Shown one piece after another: positions 11,001 through 23,276 of a stretch of 36,326 nt of DNA. The position numbers and the translations under genes are program-made. The stretch lies in assembly GCA_025201705.1 (NCBI GenBank), contig MU616859.1:1-36326 (forward strand), in the 5' to 3' direction. The notes beneath the pieces were generated by a model, which saw only the letters and a list, made by a program, of their open reading frames with translations, did not search any database and was not told the origin of the DNA. This DNA is from Dissophora ornata. Its lineage: Eukaryota > Mortierellomycota > Mortierellomycetes > Mortierellales > Mortierellaceae. Within the stretch, counting starts at the first letter, position 1. Every line of letters begins with the position of its first letter.

Positions 11001-14000
11001 TAAATAACCCGAAATGTATTCGGATCGTGACCGAGACTAACACATATTCCTTAGATAATGAGGTTGTAGAAACGGATCCTGTGCTCGCATTTTCGTGGAA
11101 TCGACACTTGTATATTTTCCAGGTTTCCAAGGGTTCAGGACAGATTCCTGGTCCCACACCAACCCATCTAAGCCCTGACAGGAAACCGACCCCGGAAATG
11201 AATGGGAAGACTCCAAAGCTTGACTTTGTCAAAGTTGGAGACTGGGTCTGCAGAGAAGGGATTGTTGGCATCCAATGGGTTCGCCCACAGGTCCGTCGTT
11301 GTGAAATTGGTCTTTGATATCCAAACATGGCCCAATGGCGCGTCGCTGACTGGGATTTTTCCACTTAAATAGATTTTGTTGCTGTTGACAAACACGGAGG
11401 ACATTATTGTTTTCGATCCCAAGCTTATGTGCGAAACAGAGCGATGCAGCGCTCGTGCTCTCCAGATTGTGTATCACGACTGGTTCAAGGACGTTGCGAA
11501 GGTTCACCGCCCATCTGCTGCTGCCGCGCTCACTGATGCAAAGCAGCCAACAGGCGACATGTGCTACAACAGCAGTTGGCGAGTGCACAAGGGGAAAATA
11601 TTTGTTCTCGTAAGTTGGAAAAGCAGTTTACTGGAGTTCTGTTCGCGCCATATTATCCTCTTGAAATGATGTCTAACGCACGTTTGATTCGTGACATCTA
11701 GGGTGTAAGGCGTGTGCAAGTGGGAATGATTCTCAACTGGACAGACCGTATTCTGGCCCTTGTAAAGTCTGGCGATTTCCTCGAGGGAATCGCGTTAGCA
11801 ACTCTGTTTTATATCGGAAAGTCCGTCCAGGCAGCAGTGGTAGGACTACCGGAGAATGAGGTGACACGGAAACAATTGGTCAGCGAAGAAATCTATAAAC
11901 TCCTGACTGCCTCGCTCAACTACACCTTCAATCCTGAAAGAATGATGGATGTGGACACGGATGCAGCGGCTGGGGGAGTTGGAGCAGGAACTGTTTTATT
12001 TCATGATTTGGCGATCCAGGCCATCGAAAGCTGTCTTGCCATCGAAGATCAAGGATTTCTTTTCGAGGACGTATATGAGCGCTACGCTGAGGCAAGCACG
12101 CTTGTGAAGGGTATCTTCCTGCAGTCATTGGAGGGTTATATTCTGCAGGATCGACTCACAGAGATGCCGCCTCAAGTGATGCAAGCTTTCGTGAGGTATT
12201 ACAGCGACCGCGGCATGTTCAAGGAATTGGAGCTGTGCATCTGTCATACACCGTGCCATGTTCTCGAGATGGATCAGATTGTGGATCTTTGTCAACGACA
12301 CCAGCTCTACACGGGGCTGATTTATGTGTGGAACAAGAGCATCGGCGACTACGTTAGTCCGGTAGTGGAACTTCTGAAGGTCATTAAGACTATCCTCAAG
12401 GAGAGACGGCAGGCAAGGGTCGCGGACGAGGCTGAAGTGCCGCATCAGAGTCGGGAGTATGCACATAACAACCATGAATTAGTGTCGCGTGGGATCTTGG
12501 GAGACAAAGTACGCCATCAGGAAGAGCTTTCGAGCGAGGAGATAGTCCAAAAGCTGTACAACTATCTCTCTGATAGTCTTCTCGGAAGGTCCTATATCGA
12601 CGGTGCAAAGATGGAGGAGAGCGAGGCAGTTGCAGCCAAGGTGTCACTCTATTCCTTCATATTTTCTGGCCGATGTGTCACGTGGCCGCCTGTAGGAGGC
12701 CAGCTTATCTTGACAGGGGACGCGGATGATGCTGAGGACTCGGAGCCGACATATCCGTATCTGCGACTGCTTCTGAGGTATGACAGCGAAGAGTTCCTCA
12801 AGGTGATGGATATGGCTTTCGAGGACAGCTACCTCGCTTCAACGAGCCGAGACTTTTCGCAGGTTTCGAGGAGTGGACAGGATGGACCTGGTCGGGTGAT
12901 GAGCCGGCAGCTGATTATCAATACCCTGCTAGAGGTTCTGACACCCAGCGCCTCCTCATTTTCGAGTTCATCTCTCTCGAATTTGAGCGGCAACGACAAC
13001 TTTTCCGATGAAGAGTACACTGCCAAGGACGTTGCTCATCTCTATAGCTTTATTGCTCGCAGCTATGCAAAGTCACCCAAGACTCTTGCCCTCTCGCCGA
13101 CAACACTCCACAGGATCCTGACTCGACTTTCCAGTGACACGGACCCTTCGACCCGAGAAGAGCGGCAGATTGCCGTACAGGCTCTGCTCCGATGTTACTC
13201 GCCTGGAGATGAAGCCGGTATGATGTCTTTGTATGAGCAGGCAGGGTTCTACAGAGTTCTGGAAAAGATGTACCGATCTCAGAAGCTATTTGGACCCATG
13301 GTCGTTACATTCTTGAAGGACCCCGAGCGTCGCGCCTTTGTGTTCGAGGCGATCCGGAAATTGCTCGACCCGTCAAGGCCACAGCGTGCTGCAATCACTG
13401 AGAAGCAGAGGACAGACATTGTGAAGACAGCGATGGAGCACATTGCAGAAATTGTTGACATTGATGGAGAGCAGGCCGCACTTTTGGTCCACAGATATCT
13501 CAATGCGGAACATCGCTCGGTTCTTGAAACAATTCACGGATCCAAGCCTCGACTCTTTGCCTACCTTCGTGGACTACTGGAGCCATCCAATGCGCCAACT
13601 AAGGATCAGAACCCTGTTCTACAGGGAGACTACTCTGGGGGTTCAGTCACTGCCGATAACGATCTTATTGGGGCTTCGTCCATCACCGATCCCGAAATTC
13701 ATGAACAGTACATCGAGCTCCTGTGTCAGTATGATCCCTCGGGAGTTTACGATTATCTTGAGAGGCATCAGGACAACAGCTACCGTCTCGAGCGTGTACT
13801 GAAACTGTGCGAGGATGCAAGCGTCGTAGACGCGGTTGTGTGGATTTTGGAGAGGAGCGGCAACGTGGGAGGAGCTTTAGGAAAAGTTTTGGAAATCGTT
13901 CAGGAACGCATCGATTTGTTGTCAAAGTTGGTGAAGTCCAAACCTGACGGAGGGATCCAAGACGCGCATTGGTCGATGGAGGAGCAGTCCAACATGCGCG

Positions 14001-15553
14001 CCAGTTTAGTTCGCCTGCGCGGAGTACTGAATGTTGGCAAGCAACTGTGTGAGCGCCGCAGCCAGAAGGTCAAGCTGCTCTCTCAGGTGGCCAAGGCACC
14101 CCTGCAGCAAAACGCGGCAGCACAGAGCGACACAGAAACGTTGTGGTTCAGGCTCTTGCAGGTCTTTGTTGCTGCCTCAAGAAAGATGACGCTCCTGGTT
14201 TCAACCAAACTTCCCAGCACAGAAAAGGAGGTCGATGATGAGAAAAAGACGCTTCCCACGTCCTCGACTGCTCTGATCATCGAGAATGCACCTCCAGCAT
14301 TATTCTCAAACTCGAGTCCCGAAAGCCAGCAGTCTTATCAGGTTGTTGACCAGCTCATCAGCAACTTCAAAGGATTCGTTCAGTCGATCCTCGCAACATT
14401 GCTCCTCTCAACCTCGACTCCACAGGTGTCCTTGCCGTCGCTCCTGCGCCGTCTTTTGAAATCAGAATCTGCAGAAGAAGGAGAACTGAACCGATTCTCT
14501 GATTTCAAGGACATTTTTATTGGAATGCTCGACACGTTCAAGTACGAGGGGCAGTTGCTGGAGATGACCAACGGACTCTTTGAACGGGATTTGTTCATGG
14601 GTGTCGAGCTGATTGTGAAGAGTCGATCCAAAGGTTGGCGACCACGGAAGGGCAACTGCGAGATTTGTGGGGGAGCATTCTGGGGCCCCAATATTGTGCG
14701 TGAACTATGGGTGCAGCAGCAGAAGGCGGCAGCCAACGCCATTAAGGCAGCACTGGCGACAAATGTTACTTCTGAACGAGGAACTGGTTCTCCTACGCCC
14801 TCTCCAGCACCTGAAGCAACATCCTCGTCTTCGACTTCGGAGGCGGGCGGCCAAGACAAAGCTGTCAAGGGCAAAGAGAAGAATATGCCGGACAAGGATC
14901 TGTTGCTCTTCCGGTGTGGACATGGTTACCATCGTCAGTGTCTCGAGATGGAAACTGTGTCGATTCCATCTATCGCGACTACGGGTATATCCACCCCGCA
15001 ACAGCTATTACAGACTCCCGAAAGCGCCAAGATTCTTAACTGTGCAGTCTGTAACGGGCTGGTCAAGGCGCCCAAACAAAGGACATCCTCACACTCCTCA
15101 TCCCGGCCAGGTTCTCGCAATGAAAGCCGGTCCCGCCACCGCCTCCATGGCGTGAATCGATCCAGTCAACTCTCCTCTAGTCATTCCAAGGGTGATTGGG
15201 TCACAGTAGAGTCCCCTCAGCCAAACTCCCACCCTTCACGGATGAGCTCAGTCGCAGATCCATCCTCATCCCCCAACTCACGGTCGAGCTCGACAGCAGC
15301 AGCAGCAGGAAAGTCGTCCACAGCGCTCAGCTATGGCATTGGGAACGATAGCGGCATTGACAACAGCAATGGAGGTGGGTCCAGTCCTGCTAATAGTCGC
15401 CCCCATACACCACAGAACCGAGAGCGTCAGGATGACGGCAGGGGTTCTCCTAGACCGGATGGGTACTACATGAGTAGCAACGAGTACGAGGCTGCGACGA
15501 GCCCGAGCATGATGGTGGTTAACAATAAGGGCAAAGGAAAGGCCACGTACTAA
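8079..15553 (+). CDS. VPS8: Vps8-like CORVET subunit with C-terminal RING-H2 finger
   Basis: Eight exons (8079-9019, 9107-9162, 9259-10409, 10510-10740, 10822-10969, 11055-11290, 11373-11609, 11702-15553) join to 2283 aa. Vps8 is the Rab5-binding subunit of CORVET, which tethers early endosomes. The first ~550 residues are Ser/Asn/Asp-rich, with an Asp-Leu alternation near residues 56-71. A WD40-like propeller follows from about 570 (GTCIAVSNIIAVGTSRGSI, AISTDNTYMVAGHSLGSI). Helical clathrin-repeat-like sequence comes after residue 1005 (RILALVKSGDFLEGIALA). The RING ligands are C1986, C1989, C2072, H2074, H2077, C2080, C2114 and C2117. The Ser-rich tail ends at KGKGKATY. The protein is much longer than yeast or human Vps8 (about 1270-1430 aa), mostly through the N-terminal extension and low-complexity insertions. 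ATG 8079 is the first ATG in the open frame. Confidence 0.88.
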
Positions 15554-15565
15554 TTTTTTTTTTCT

Positions 15566-15571
15566 AATAAA
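15566..15571 (+). terminator. Polyadenylation signal AATAAA after VPS8
   Basis: A canonical AATAAA hexamer lies 13 nt after the VPS8 stop codon in an A/T-rich context. Its use as a poly(A) signal is inferred. Confidence 0.45.
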
Positions 15572-16296
15572 AAAATGCAACAGTAAAAATGTGAAGTATG
15601 AGCTGTGCTTCCAAGTGTCTTAAGAAATGAGGATAGGATTTGATGGATTGCTTCTTTTTTCACGAAAGGTCGCCAGTCCATGTGGAGTAGTTATGCGAGA
15701 GATTACCATTGCCATTTGGCAGTCCGTCTGTGGCAAACAACCTGTCCATATATTCCAGGCACACTAACACCAATTGTGCGCGACACTCAACCAATCCTAA
15801 TTGCTGGAGCAGTCTTCCTGCTAACCTTTTTTTTTCTTTGTTTTCATGTGTATCGTAGTGGAATGTACGAAGTCTCTGACGATGAAACCTCACGACAAGG
15901 GCGAAAACCGCCCCTGTTGAAGCCAATCTCTTTATAAACTCCGGTCAGTTCTACCGAGATGGAATCTCCGAGGTAAGCCCCATAGAAAACGAGCTGTTCG
16001 GTACTGTAATATCTCGAATGTAGATGGAGTTCTTACTTTGGGTGCTGGGGCAGCATTTAATTTGTACCCCCGGGACTGTCAAATTTGACGTGGTTTGTGG
16101 TGATTTGTCGCAGATGTGGTCAAATGGGATCGTGTGGGGACTGACTATGTTGGACGGTATAAATTTCGAGGGAAAAAACCTTGTCAAAAAAAATACGCGT
16201 CCTCCTCTTGTGTGATTTGCAATCAAGTGGGGGGTCCCAGGTTTCCGCTTCGAATATCATACAATTGACTTTTACAAACTTGACATTCGACCAAAG

Positions 16297-16334
16297 GGGT
16301 GGCACGGGACGCAGAAATCGCTCCCGTGCAACCC
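16297..16334. repeat. Intergenic hairpin with 13-nt arms
   Basis: The left arm gggtggcacggga (16297-16309) pairs with tcccgtgcaaccc (16322-16334). One mismatch (G opposite A) interrupts an otherwise continuous 12-bp helix. The loop is 12 nt. The role is unknown; it could be a structured RNA, a MITE remnant or a regulatory palindrome. Confidence 0.7.
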
Positions 16335-16524
16335 AGTCAGTGTTTATCGAAAATCAAGATTTCATTCGCGATTCCCATATCCTGCTGTATGGCTCCAGGG
16401 CTGCAAGGGGATTAAATCGATACAAAACATCAGTTTGAAAGCTACACAAAGAAAGGCAACAACGATATCTAATCCTAAGAATGAAAGCTGATATTGCTGT
16501 CATCTCTCGTGATGTGCACAGAGT

Positions 16525-16525
<1 letters not shown>

Positions 16526-16560
<35 letters not shown>
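16526..16560. repeat. (T)35 homopolymer
   Basis: Thirty-five uninterrupted T residues, followed by gcagaaacgg. Read on the minus strand this is a long A run, so a retroposed poly(A) tail is possible. I found no Pol III boxes or target-site duplication to support that. Length may also be a sequencing or assembly artefact. Confidence 0.75.
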
Positions 16561-16562
<2 letters not shown>

Positions 16563-18313
16563 AGAAACGGGGACGGCGGGAAAAACGGGTGCAAATATAT
16601 GCGCGTAACAGCGTACAATCAAAAACACATCGCTCCACTTCCGATCAAAAACTCGTGATACTCATCCGTCCTAGGAGAGCTCTTTTTGACTGCGAAGCAA
16701 CAGGAGCATCCAAAATGGAGGCAATAGTAGCAAACAACAACAGACGCGAAGGATAGAAGCAACAGCCACAAAAGCCCCAAAAGAGTAGAAAAGGGCATTT
16801 GGTCGTGTGTAAACAACAACCAGTGCCCAATGGATTTTTACCGATTGCGAAGCAAATGGTCTGTTTATCCGTGTTCACATCCCAACAGCTCTCCGTTTAT
16901 CCTTTTTTTTTTCTATGGCATCGGAAGCGCTAAACCGACAGCAGGTAGAGCAAAAGGCCAGGTGATGCAATTCACTTGAAGTAGCGAATTAGCTAGGCGA
17001 ACGAACAAAAGGCGCCCCCCTGTGCCAGGTTTTGATGTTTATGGAATTTCTTAGACCCGCGTCTTGCAAGATGCTTGTGCCACCGTACTTCCTAACAGAC
17101 CTATTAACGCTGAGTACTTGGCGCTTCATTACTCCACCGTCAAGCCTCTCTACCTCCGCTACTCCTGGTCGTCGATTGATGCTATAGTTCTACAATCACT
17201 CGTATGTTATATCGACGTGCTAAATTAGTGCAATTAATGCCAAGGCGGAAAAAGTAGCTGCGACGACGGCAGCCATGAAAAGCGGCATTACCAGACGATG
17301 CAGAAGCCACTGGCATGGCCACAAGCTTTTTCGCATCCCACGGTTTGCTTCATGCAGCTCGAGAGATATAACACGGTCAAGAGTTTGATCGTGAATGCTG
17401 GTTGGTTAGGAACAGGAATGAAATTGTTTCTGCGTAACACACGCGTGTGATGATGCTGATTATCTCTAGTCTAGTGGATTGTTGGCTGCTTGAGAGAGCG
17501 TACAAGGCGAAAGGGAAGAGAAACACGAGCATAGTGGAGAATAATATGGCGCCTGCCAGACCAATTCATCGCACATAAACGAGCATACGATTGAAATTGA
17601 TCTAAATCCATTGCTCCCAGGGCCCAGGGCCGAACGACATCGGCGCGACGTATTCTAATGTATTCTACCTATTAATCTAGAGATATTTCTCGTGGGAGCA
17701 AAGTTAACAAACATGCCTCAAAGCAGACGCGCAGCAGAAAAAAAACATAAAGCGTTAAATATCATTACAGTAGAGGAATGTTCAGAATGTCTGTGGTTTA
17801 CATGCCAATGACCAGGGGTGGAGAGAGCGAGGCACAATCTCGCATAATCTACCCTGAGATGCGATCAACAGACACCTGGTTCACGTTGCTGTAACCGAAT
17901 CTTCAAAAGCAGATTAAAAAAAAAAGGGAACATTCAAGGGTCCAAGTATTCAGTACAAGTCATTGATTTGTTAAAGCAAGATAATCGGAGGACCTTTCGT
18001 ACAATGCGAGAACCCTGCAACGAAAACAAAGACGCGCGATTGTTTGATGGCAGTTGAAGTTGAGCATCAAGGACTTTTTCCGATGGCAGATTGTACTCAG
18101 TTTCTTTGACTATGCATTCCATGTAACAGCCTTAGTCATCTACTCCGTGGGCGGGTCTTTGTGGTGGGCGTTTACTATGCGTAGGATGGGTCCATCGCGT
18201 CGGTAGATATTCTTTGCGCCAGGAAAGATAGCTTAGCATTCTCGAGTCCTTGAACTAGTCTTTTTTCCACAAACTCGCTATGTGCCCCCAACACTTTCAG
18301 CGAAAGGCATTCG

Positions 18314-18425
18314 TATAAATAACTGGCACGAGAGTAGCTCTTTCACTTTTTTTTTCTGCACCAAAGTCCCACGCCTCTTCCTCCTCCTCCTTCTTCTCCT
18401 CCTCCACCTCTTCCTTTTCCCAAAA
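18314..18425 (+). promoter_or_regulatory. Chitinase promoter: TATA box plus pyrimidine-rich leader
   Basis: TATAAATAA at 18314-18322 lies about 130 bp upstream of the chitinase ATG. It is followed by a nearly pure CT tract (about 18344-18420) typical of the transcription-start region of highly expressed fungal genes. The assignment is inferred from motif and position. Confidence 0.55.
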
Positions 18426-18453
18426 GACATATAAAGGAACCATCCCAGCAACC

Positions 18454-20652
18454 ATGCATTTGACGACTGCCATTCTTTCAGTTGCCTCGGCCTTTGCACT
18501 CGCCTGGACCTCCCAGGCTGCAACCCCTGTAGTCGGCGGTTACGTTCTCCTGAACCCTACTAATGGACCAGCCAAGCTCCAAGCTCTTGCTCAGAATGCT
18601 GCGAACATTCCCATCAACCGACTTTACCTCGCGTTTGCTCGTCCTGGTTTGACCTACGTCCCTGGTTCCAACACCTTGCAACACGTCGGCTTGAACTATG
18701 CCACCACGGCTGATTACGGTTTCGCTGACCTTAAGACTCAAGTCACAACCCTGCAAGCCAACGGTGTTGAAGTTTTCCTGTCCGTCGGAGGATGGAACTA
18801 CGGATGCTTCCCAGTAAGTCCGGGATCTACTTTAGATTGGAGAGACATCATATGGAGGGTTAAATTTGACCATTTTTGTTTGCCTTCTAGTATGTCTACA
18901 CCTACTACTCCGTTGGTGGCTATGGTACTAGCACTCCCAACTACTACAAGATCCAGGATAATGGCGGATCTCTCGCAGCCTGCACTGAGGCCAACATGTG
19001 GTGCTACACCTGCGAGCCCCAGAGCGAGAACACTACTCTCGCTGACTTTGATATCTTCCCCGAGCCCTCCAACTCCACCACCTGGATTGCCGCCCAGCAG
19101 TACATTATCTCGAAGGCCGGAGGTGACCCTCCAGTTTTCCATCCCGAGATGCGTCCAGGTATGGTTTAACCGCTAGTGCAATATGTCAATTCAAGGAGCT
19201 GCTGACTATCATCCATTTCGACATTTTTTTAAAAAAAAAAAAACTGACGCGTTTTCGCTTTGCCAATGTATAGGCCAGAGCTGGACTGACAGCCAAAACC
19301 AACAGGTCAACACGGTCCCTGGTGATGGTTACTTTGCTTCTGTCAACCGCGACCCCTACCAGGATTTGGTCTACCTCGCGAAGGATCTCGGTCTTGCTGG
19401 TGTCGACATTGGTAAATAATTTACTATCGCTAGTATCCACAGTTGTCGTGCGCCCTTTTATCCTCATTCTAACCCACAAACCCACAACGCATTCTCAACA
19501 GATTACGAGGAAATGTGGCACGCCGACTATTACAAAAACGGTCCATCGGCTGGTCCATGGACGTCCCACCAAACTGTCTACAAGTACGGCGCCATCATGA
19601 AGGACGTCCTGCTTAACATTGCCGCCATTCAGCCCACCTTGAAGCTCTCGACAGCTGCCTCGGCTGCTGGTGGTCTCTCGACCAACTGGTGGGGTGGTAA
19701 CCTCAAGAACATCTGGTACAACCTCAACAAGTGGTACCCTGATGTCTACCAGGGGATTGCCAACAGCGGCGGTGTCAACATCATGACCTACGATCTCTCG
19801 GACAACACGCAGTATTCCGAGTGCCCCGATACTGGTGTCTGCTCGCTGAGCCAGCAGGTCGTCTACTACATGAACTCGTATGCTTCCAACGGCATGTCCG
19901 CCCTCGTTGGTTACGAAATCGGTATCCCAGCCTACCCTGACCCCACCCATGACCCCACCCACCAGCTGCCTCTGATCCAGTCTGAGTTGACCACTATCCT
20001 CGGCTCTCTTGGCTCCAAGGGTGGTTTCTTCTGGGAGCTGTATAAGCCTGCTGGAACCACCGCCAATGTTGATGCTTCGACCGCTGCTCAGCAGATCTGC
20101 AAGTCTGCCCTCGGCGCTAGCACTCCTCGCTGCTCTGGTGTCATTCCTCAGCCCGGTTCGACTTCACCCACTTCAACTGTTACCGTTACCCAGACCTCGA
20201 CCCAGACCACGACCCAGACCCAGACCCAGACCACTACCGTTGTCACCAAGACCACCACCACCACCGCGACTGCCACTCCTACGAACCCTGCTACTTGCTC
20301 TGTCGCCGCCTGGTCTGCCACCACCGCGTACAGCAGTGGCGCCGTCGTTTCGTACAACGGGCACCAGTACACGGCCCAGTGGTGGTCCCAGAACAACCTC
20401 CCAACTGCTGGCGCTCCTTGGACTGACAACGGTGTATGCTCTGGTGGTGGAAACCCTCCTGCCGGGTCGTGCGCTGGCGTCAATGCCTGGTCGTCCTCGA
20501 CTGCGTACAGTGGTGGAGCCAAGATCACCTATGGCGGCTACATCTACACGGCGCAGTGGTGGACTCAGGGAGATACCCCTGGCAGTGCCCAGGTCTGGAC
20601 CGTGGGAGCTGCCTGTTCGGCCACTCTCCGTCGCCGTCTCTATAGCTTGTAA
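18454..20652 (+). CDS. Secreted GH18 chitinase with two C-terminal CBM5/12 chitin-binding modules
   Basis: Exons 18454-18813, 18891-19158, 19274-19411 and 19502-20652 give 638 aa. A signal peptide (MHLTTAILSVASAFALAWTS, cleavage near QA-ATP) directs it to secretion. Residues ~25-500 form a GH18 barrel: VEVFLSVGGWNYG matches the conserved SxGG strand, and GVDIDYEE gives D254, D256 and the proton donor E258. The first Asp of DxxDxDxE is replaced by Ala251. A Thr/Gln-rich linker follows. Two related chitin-binding modules (C521-C568 and C579-C627) each contain YTAQWW. It should hydrolyse chitin for nutrition or cell-wall remodelling. The last intron splits the codon for D256 inside the catalytic motif. 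Confidence 0.9.
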
Positions 20653-21074
20653 AGGGCCGGTACTGCTGTGGATACGAAGCGCGAGTCTGCTGTTCCCCTT
20701 AGTCTCGCCTTGATGGCGCCAATAGAACAAACAGACATATATAAAATATACGCTCTTCAAGTATTGCCACGATGAAAACAGTCTACCAATTGATTCAATC
20801 GATGAATACTACCAAACACACATTAAAAATAACTCGTCATTGGGCTACTTCCCCTTCCCGCTCCTTCGTCTCCTGGTCATGTATATAGATTCTAATCTGT
20901 CCTGAGTCCGGTCTCTTCTCTCCGCCTTTGTCCTCTCTCATTAGCTGACTATACCCTTCTACACTCGCGCTCCCGTACTCTCTGTCTCTGCATTATAAAA
21001 GCGCCCAACATTCATTCCCTTCTCCACAAGAAACACCTCGGATCCGATCACAAACGCATTCACATCGTTCGCAC
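20653..21074 (+). other. Chitinase 3' region and multicopper oxidase promoter
   Basis: A tandem (head-to-tail) spacer. AT-rich sequence (atatataaaatata, near 20739-20752) may serve 3'-end formation of the chitinase. The distal half is pyrimidine-rich and leads into a TATA box at 20994. No gene is seen. Confidence 0.5.
20994..21001 (+). promoter_or_regulatory. TATA box of the multicopper oxidase gene
   Basis: TATAAAAG lies 81 bp upstream of the ATG at 21075 and is preceded by a CT-rich stretch. Position and sequence fit a core promoter. Confidence 0.6.
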
Positions 21075-23276
21075 ATGTACGCCATGAAGAGCCCCCGTTC
21101 CTCATGGCTCCCCCGGAGCATATTCCTTGCCCTGCTCTGGATTTCTTGTCTGCATTCAACACTCCTCTTCTCGTCTTCCTCCTGGTCCTCCACCTCAATA
21201 TTTGCCAGCGCAGCAGGACCAGCATTCACAGACACCCCCCGCAACCGCATCTTTTTCTGGAAGGTCACAAGCACAACACTGGCACCGGATGGAGTCACCC
21301 GCCCCGTCCTCCTTGTCAATGAGAAATACCCTGGCCCCAAGATCGAGGTCAATCGCGGCGACTTTGTGACAGTCGTCGTTCAGAATGCACTGGATGTGCC
21401 AACGTCCTTCCATTGGCATGGGCTAACGATGAAGGGCGACCCCTGGTACGATGGCGTGCCTGGCATGAACCAGTGTCCGATCCCTCCAGGCACCAACTTT
21501 ACATATGCGTTCGGCACAGACGACATTGTTGGAACGTAAGTATCCCATGCTCTGCACTGCTGCGGGGGGGTTCGTTGTTGGCGTTACCTTTGCTCTTATT
21601 TTTGGATTCCACTCTTGACGTTCTGTGGTGTTTTTTATCCGTCGCTGTCTTGCTCGACCGTTTTGTCCATCCGCATTGTTTGGGGGTTTGTTGCTCCCCA
21701 CAGCACTAGCGCAGCGCTTGTGCTGCCAGCTGGCGTTCAGAAACAGGCGTCGCCCTCCTTGAATTATCGAGAGACTGAACTGTCTGTTCCTGGTCTTTCT
21801 TCTTGCTAATTATAGACATTGGTGGCACGCCCATTTCGAGAACCAATACATCGACGGCCTGGTTGGCGCTATCATTATCCGAGACCCACCAGAGACAGAC
21901 CCATTCCTGCACGCCTACGACGAGGAGCGGACTATCATCCTCTCAGACTGGTTCCACGAGACAACAGGCGCGATCCTCCCTCGCTATCTCTCGCCCGAGA
22001 GCCATGGCATGGACCCGGTTCCAAACAGCGGCCTGATCAACGGCAAGAGTATCTTCAACTGCGCCAATGTCCTGGGAGACCTTCCCTGCGCCGAGGCCGA
22101 GCGAGCTGTAGTTCATTTTGTGCCCAATCGACGCTATCGACTGCGAATCATCAACACAGGGTAGGTTTATTCTCCTTTACTGCTTGTTTGATCCGCGCTC
22201 TGCTGTAGAGCTGGTGTTCTTGTCTTGTGTTTGTGCAGGACCGGTGTCTCACTCTACATCCATGTACATCTAGTGCCGCCACGCCGTTCATGTTTTCGAT
22301 CGACAATCACACGCTGCAGGTGATTGAAGCAGATGGGACGAACCTGAACCCGTTCATGGTGGACAGCCTGCCGATCAACGCAGGACAGCGCTACTCTGTG
22401 ATTGTCGCTTCAAATCAGGATGTTCACAACTACTGGATCAGGGCTGAGATGGGCACGACATGTTTGCCGCCCACACTTACCAACCTTGATCCCGTTATCC
22501 TGGGCGAGGTTCGGTATCAAGGCGCAGGCGCCGCGACACCAACCACCCAGGGTAGATTTGTCCCCACACCGCCACAAAAGGGACAGCCGATGCAGGTCAA
22601 CCCAGCATTCACAGAGGCATGCGCGGATTTGGACCTGAACTTGTTGCACCCACTGGATCCGCAGCCCGTGCTGGAGCCGATCACAAACAGCGTTCTGATC
22701 AAGATTTCGTTCAAAAAGAACCAGACTGACAACATTGTCCGCGCATTCATGAACGACATCACATACTCTGGCAATCCATGGAATCCGACCATTGTGCAGA
22801 ATTTGCAGCCGATGCCTGTCTACGATATCAACCAGCATGTGATGAAGATCGAGCGGCGGAATGCAATCGTACAGATTATTCTCGACAACTCGCTGGGAGG
22901 TGAACATCCATTCCATCTACACGGACACGTTTTCCAAGTGATCGCTCAGGGTGTGGGAGTATACGAGGAGGGCAAGACACCCATCAATACGGTTAACCCC
23001 ATGCGGAGAGATACAGCAACGGTCCCTCGACATGGATTCGTAGTGATCCGGTTCAAAGCTGACAACCCAGGAGTGTGGGCTCTACATTGTCATATCGAGT
23101 GGCACGTCACGACGGGATTGGTAATGCAGTTTGTGGAATTGCCAGACGATCTACGTGCGATGGGTATGCCGAAACATGTAGCCAAGCTCTGTGAGGCTGG
23201 ACCACCAAAGGGTTTCAAAGAACACACTGGCTTCGTGGCACCACCACTGCAGGCACCGCCTAAGAAAGAGCATTAA
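21075..23276 (+). CDS. Laccase/ferroxidase-like multicopper oxidase
   Basis: Exons 21075-21535, 21816-22160 and 22274-23276 join to 602 aa. Intron 1 is long (280 nt). A hydrophobic N-terminal segment (residues ~14-46) suggests secretion. All four copper motifs are present: FHWHG (H113, H115), HWWHAHF (H158, H160), HPFHLHGH (H480, H483, H485) and HCHIEWH (H540, C541, H542, H546). The residue ten after Cys541 is Leu551, as in Fet3-type or medium-potential enzymes rather than Phe-type laccases. No C-terminal transmembrane helix follows; the protein ends in a Pro/Lys-rich tail (APPLQAPPKKEH), so a Fet3-like membrane anchor is not supported. It oxidises phenols or Fe(II) with reduction of O2; the substrate cannot be decided from sequence alone. 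Confidence 0.88.

Larger units (their letters stand above)
15554..18453. other. 2.9-kb intergenic region between VPS8 and the chitinase gene
   Basis: I find no supported gene here. Contents seen: the VPS8 3' end with AATAAA (15566-15571), overlapping opposite-strand frames at 15660-15937 with no family resemblance, a strong hairpin (16297-16334), a (T)35 run (16526-16560), and the chitinase promoter with TATA box and CT-rich leader (18314-18425). The stretch 16900-18250 shows nothing I can name. Confidence 0.6.

Noticed and set aside
15660..15937. Opposite-strand frames downstream of VPS8
   Set aside because: Both are under 90 codons and overlap each other, with no recognisable domain or splice support.
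20009..20713. Plus-strand Pro/Arg-rich 234-codon frame over the chitinase
   Set aside because: It overlaps the chitinase linker and binding modules in another frame. The Pro/Arg repeat is a shifted reading of the Thr-rich linker codons.
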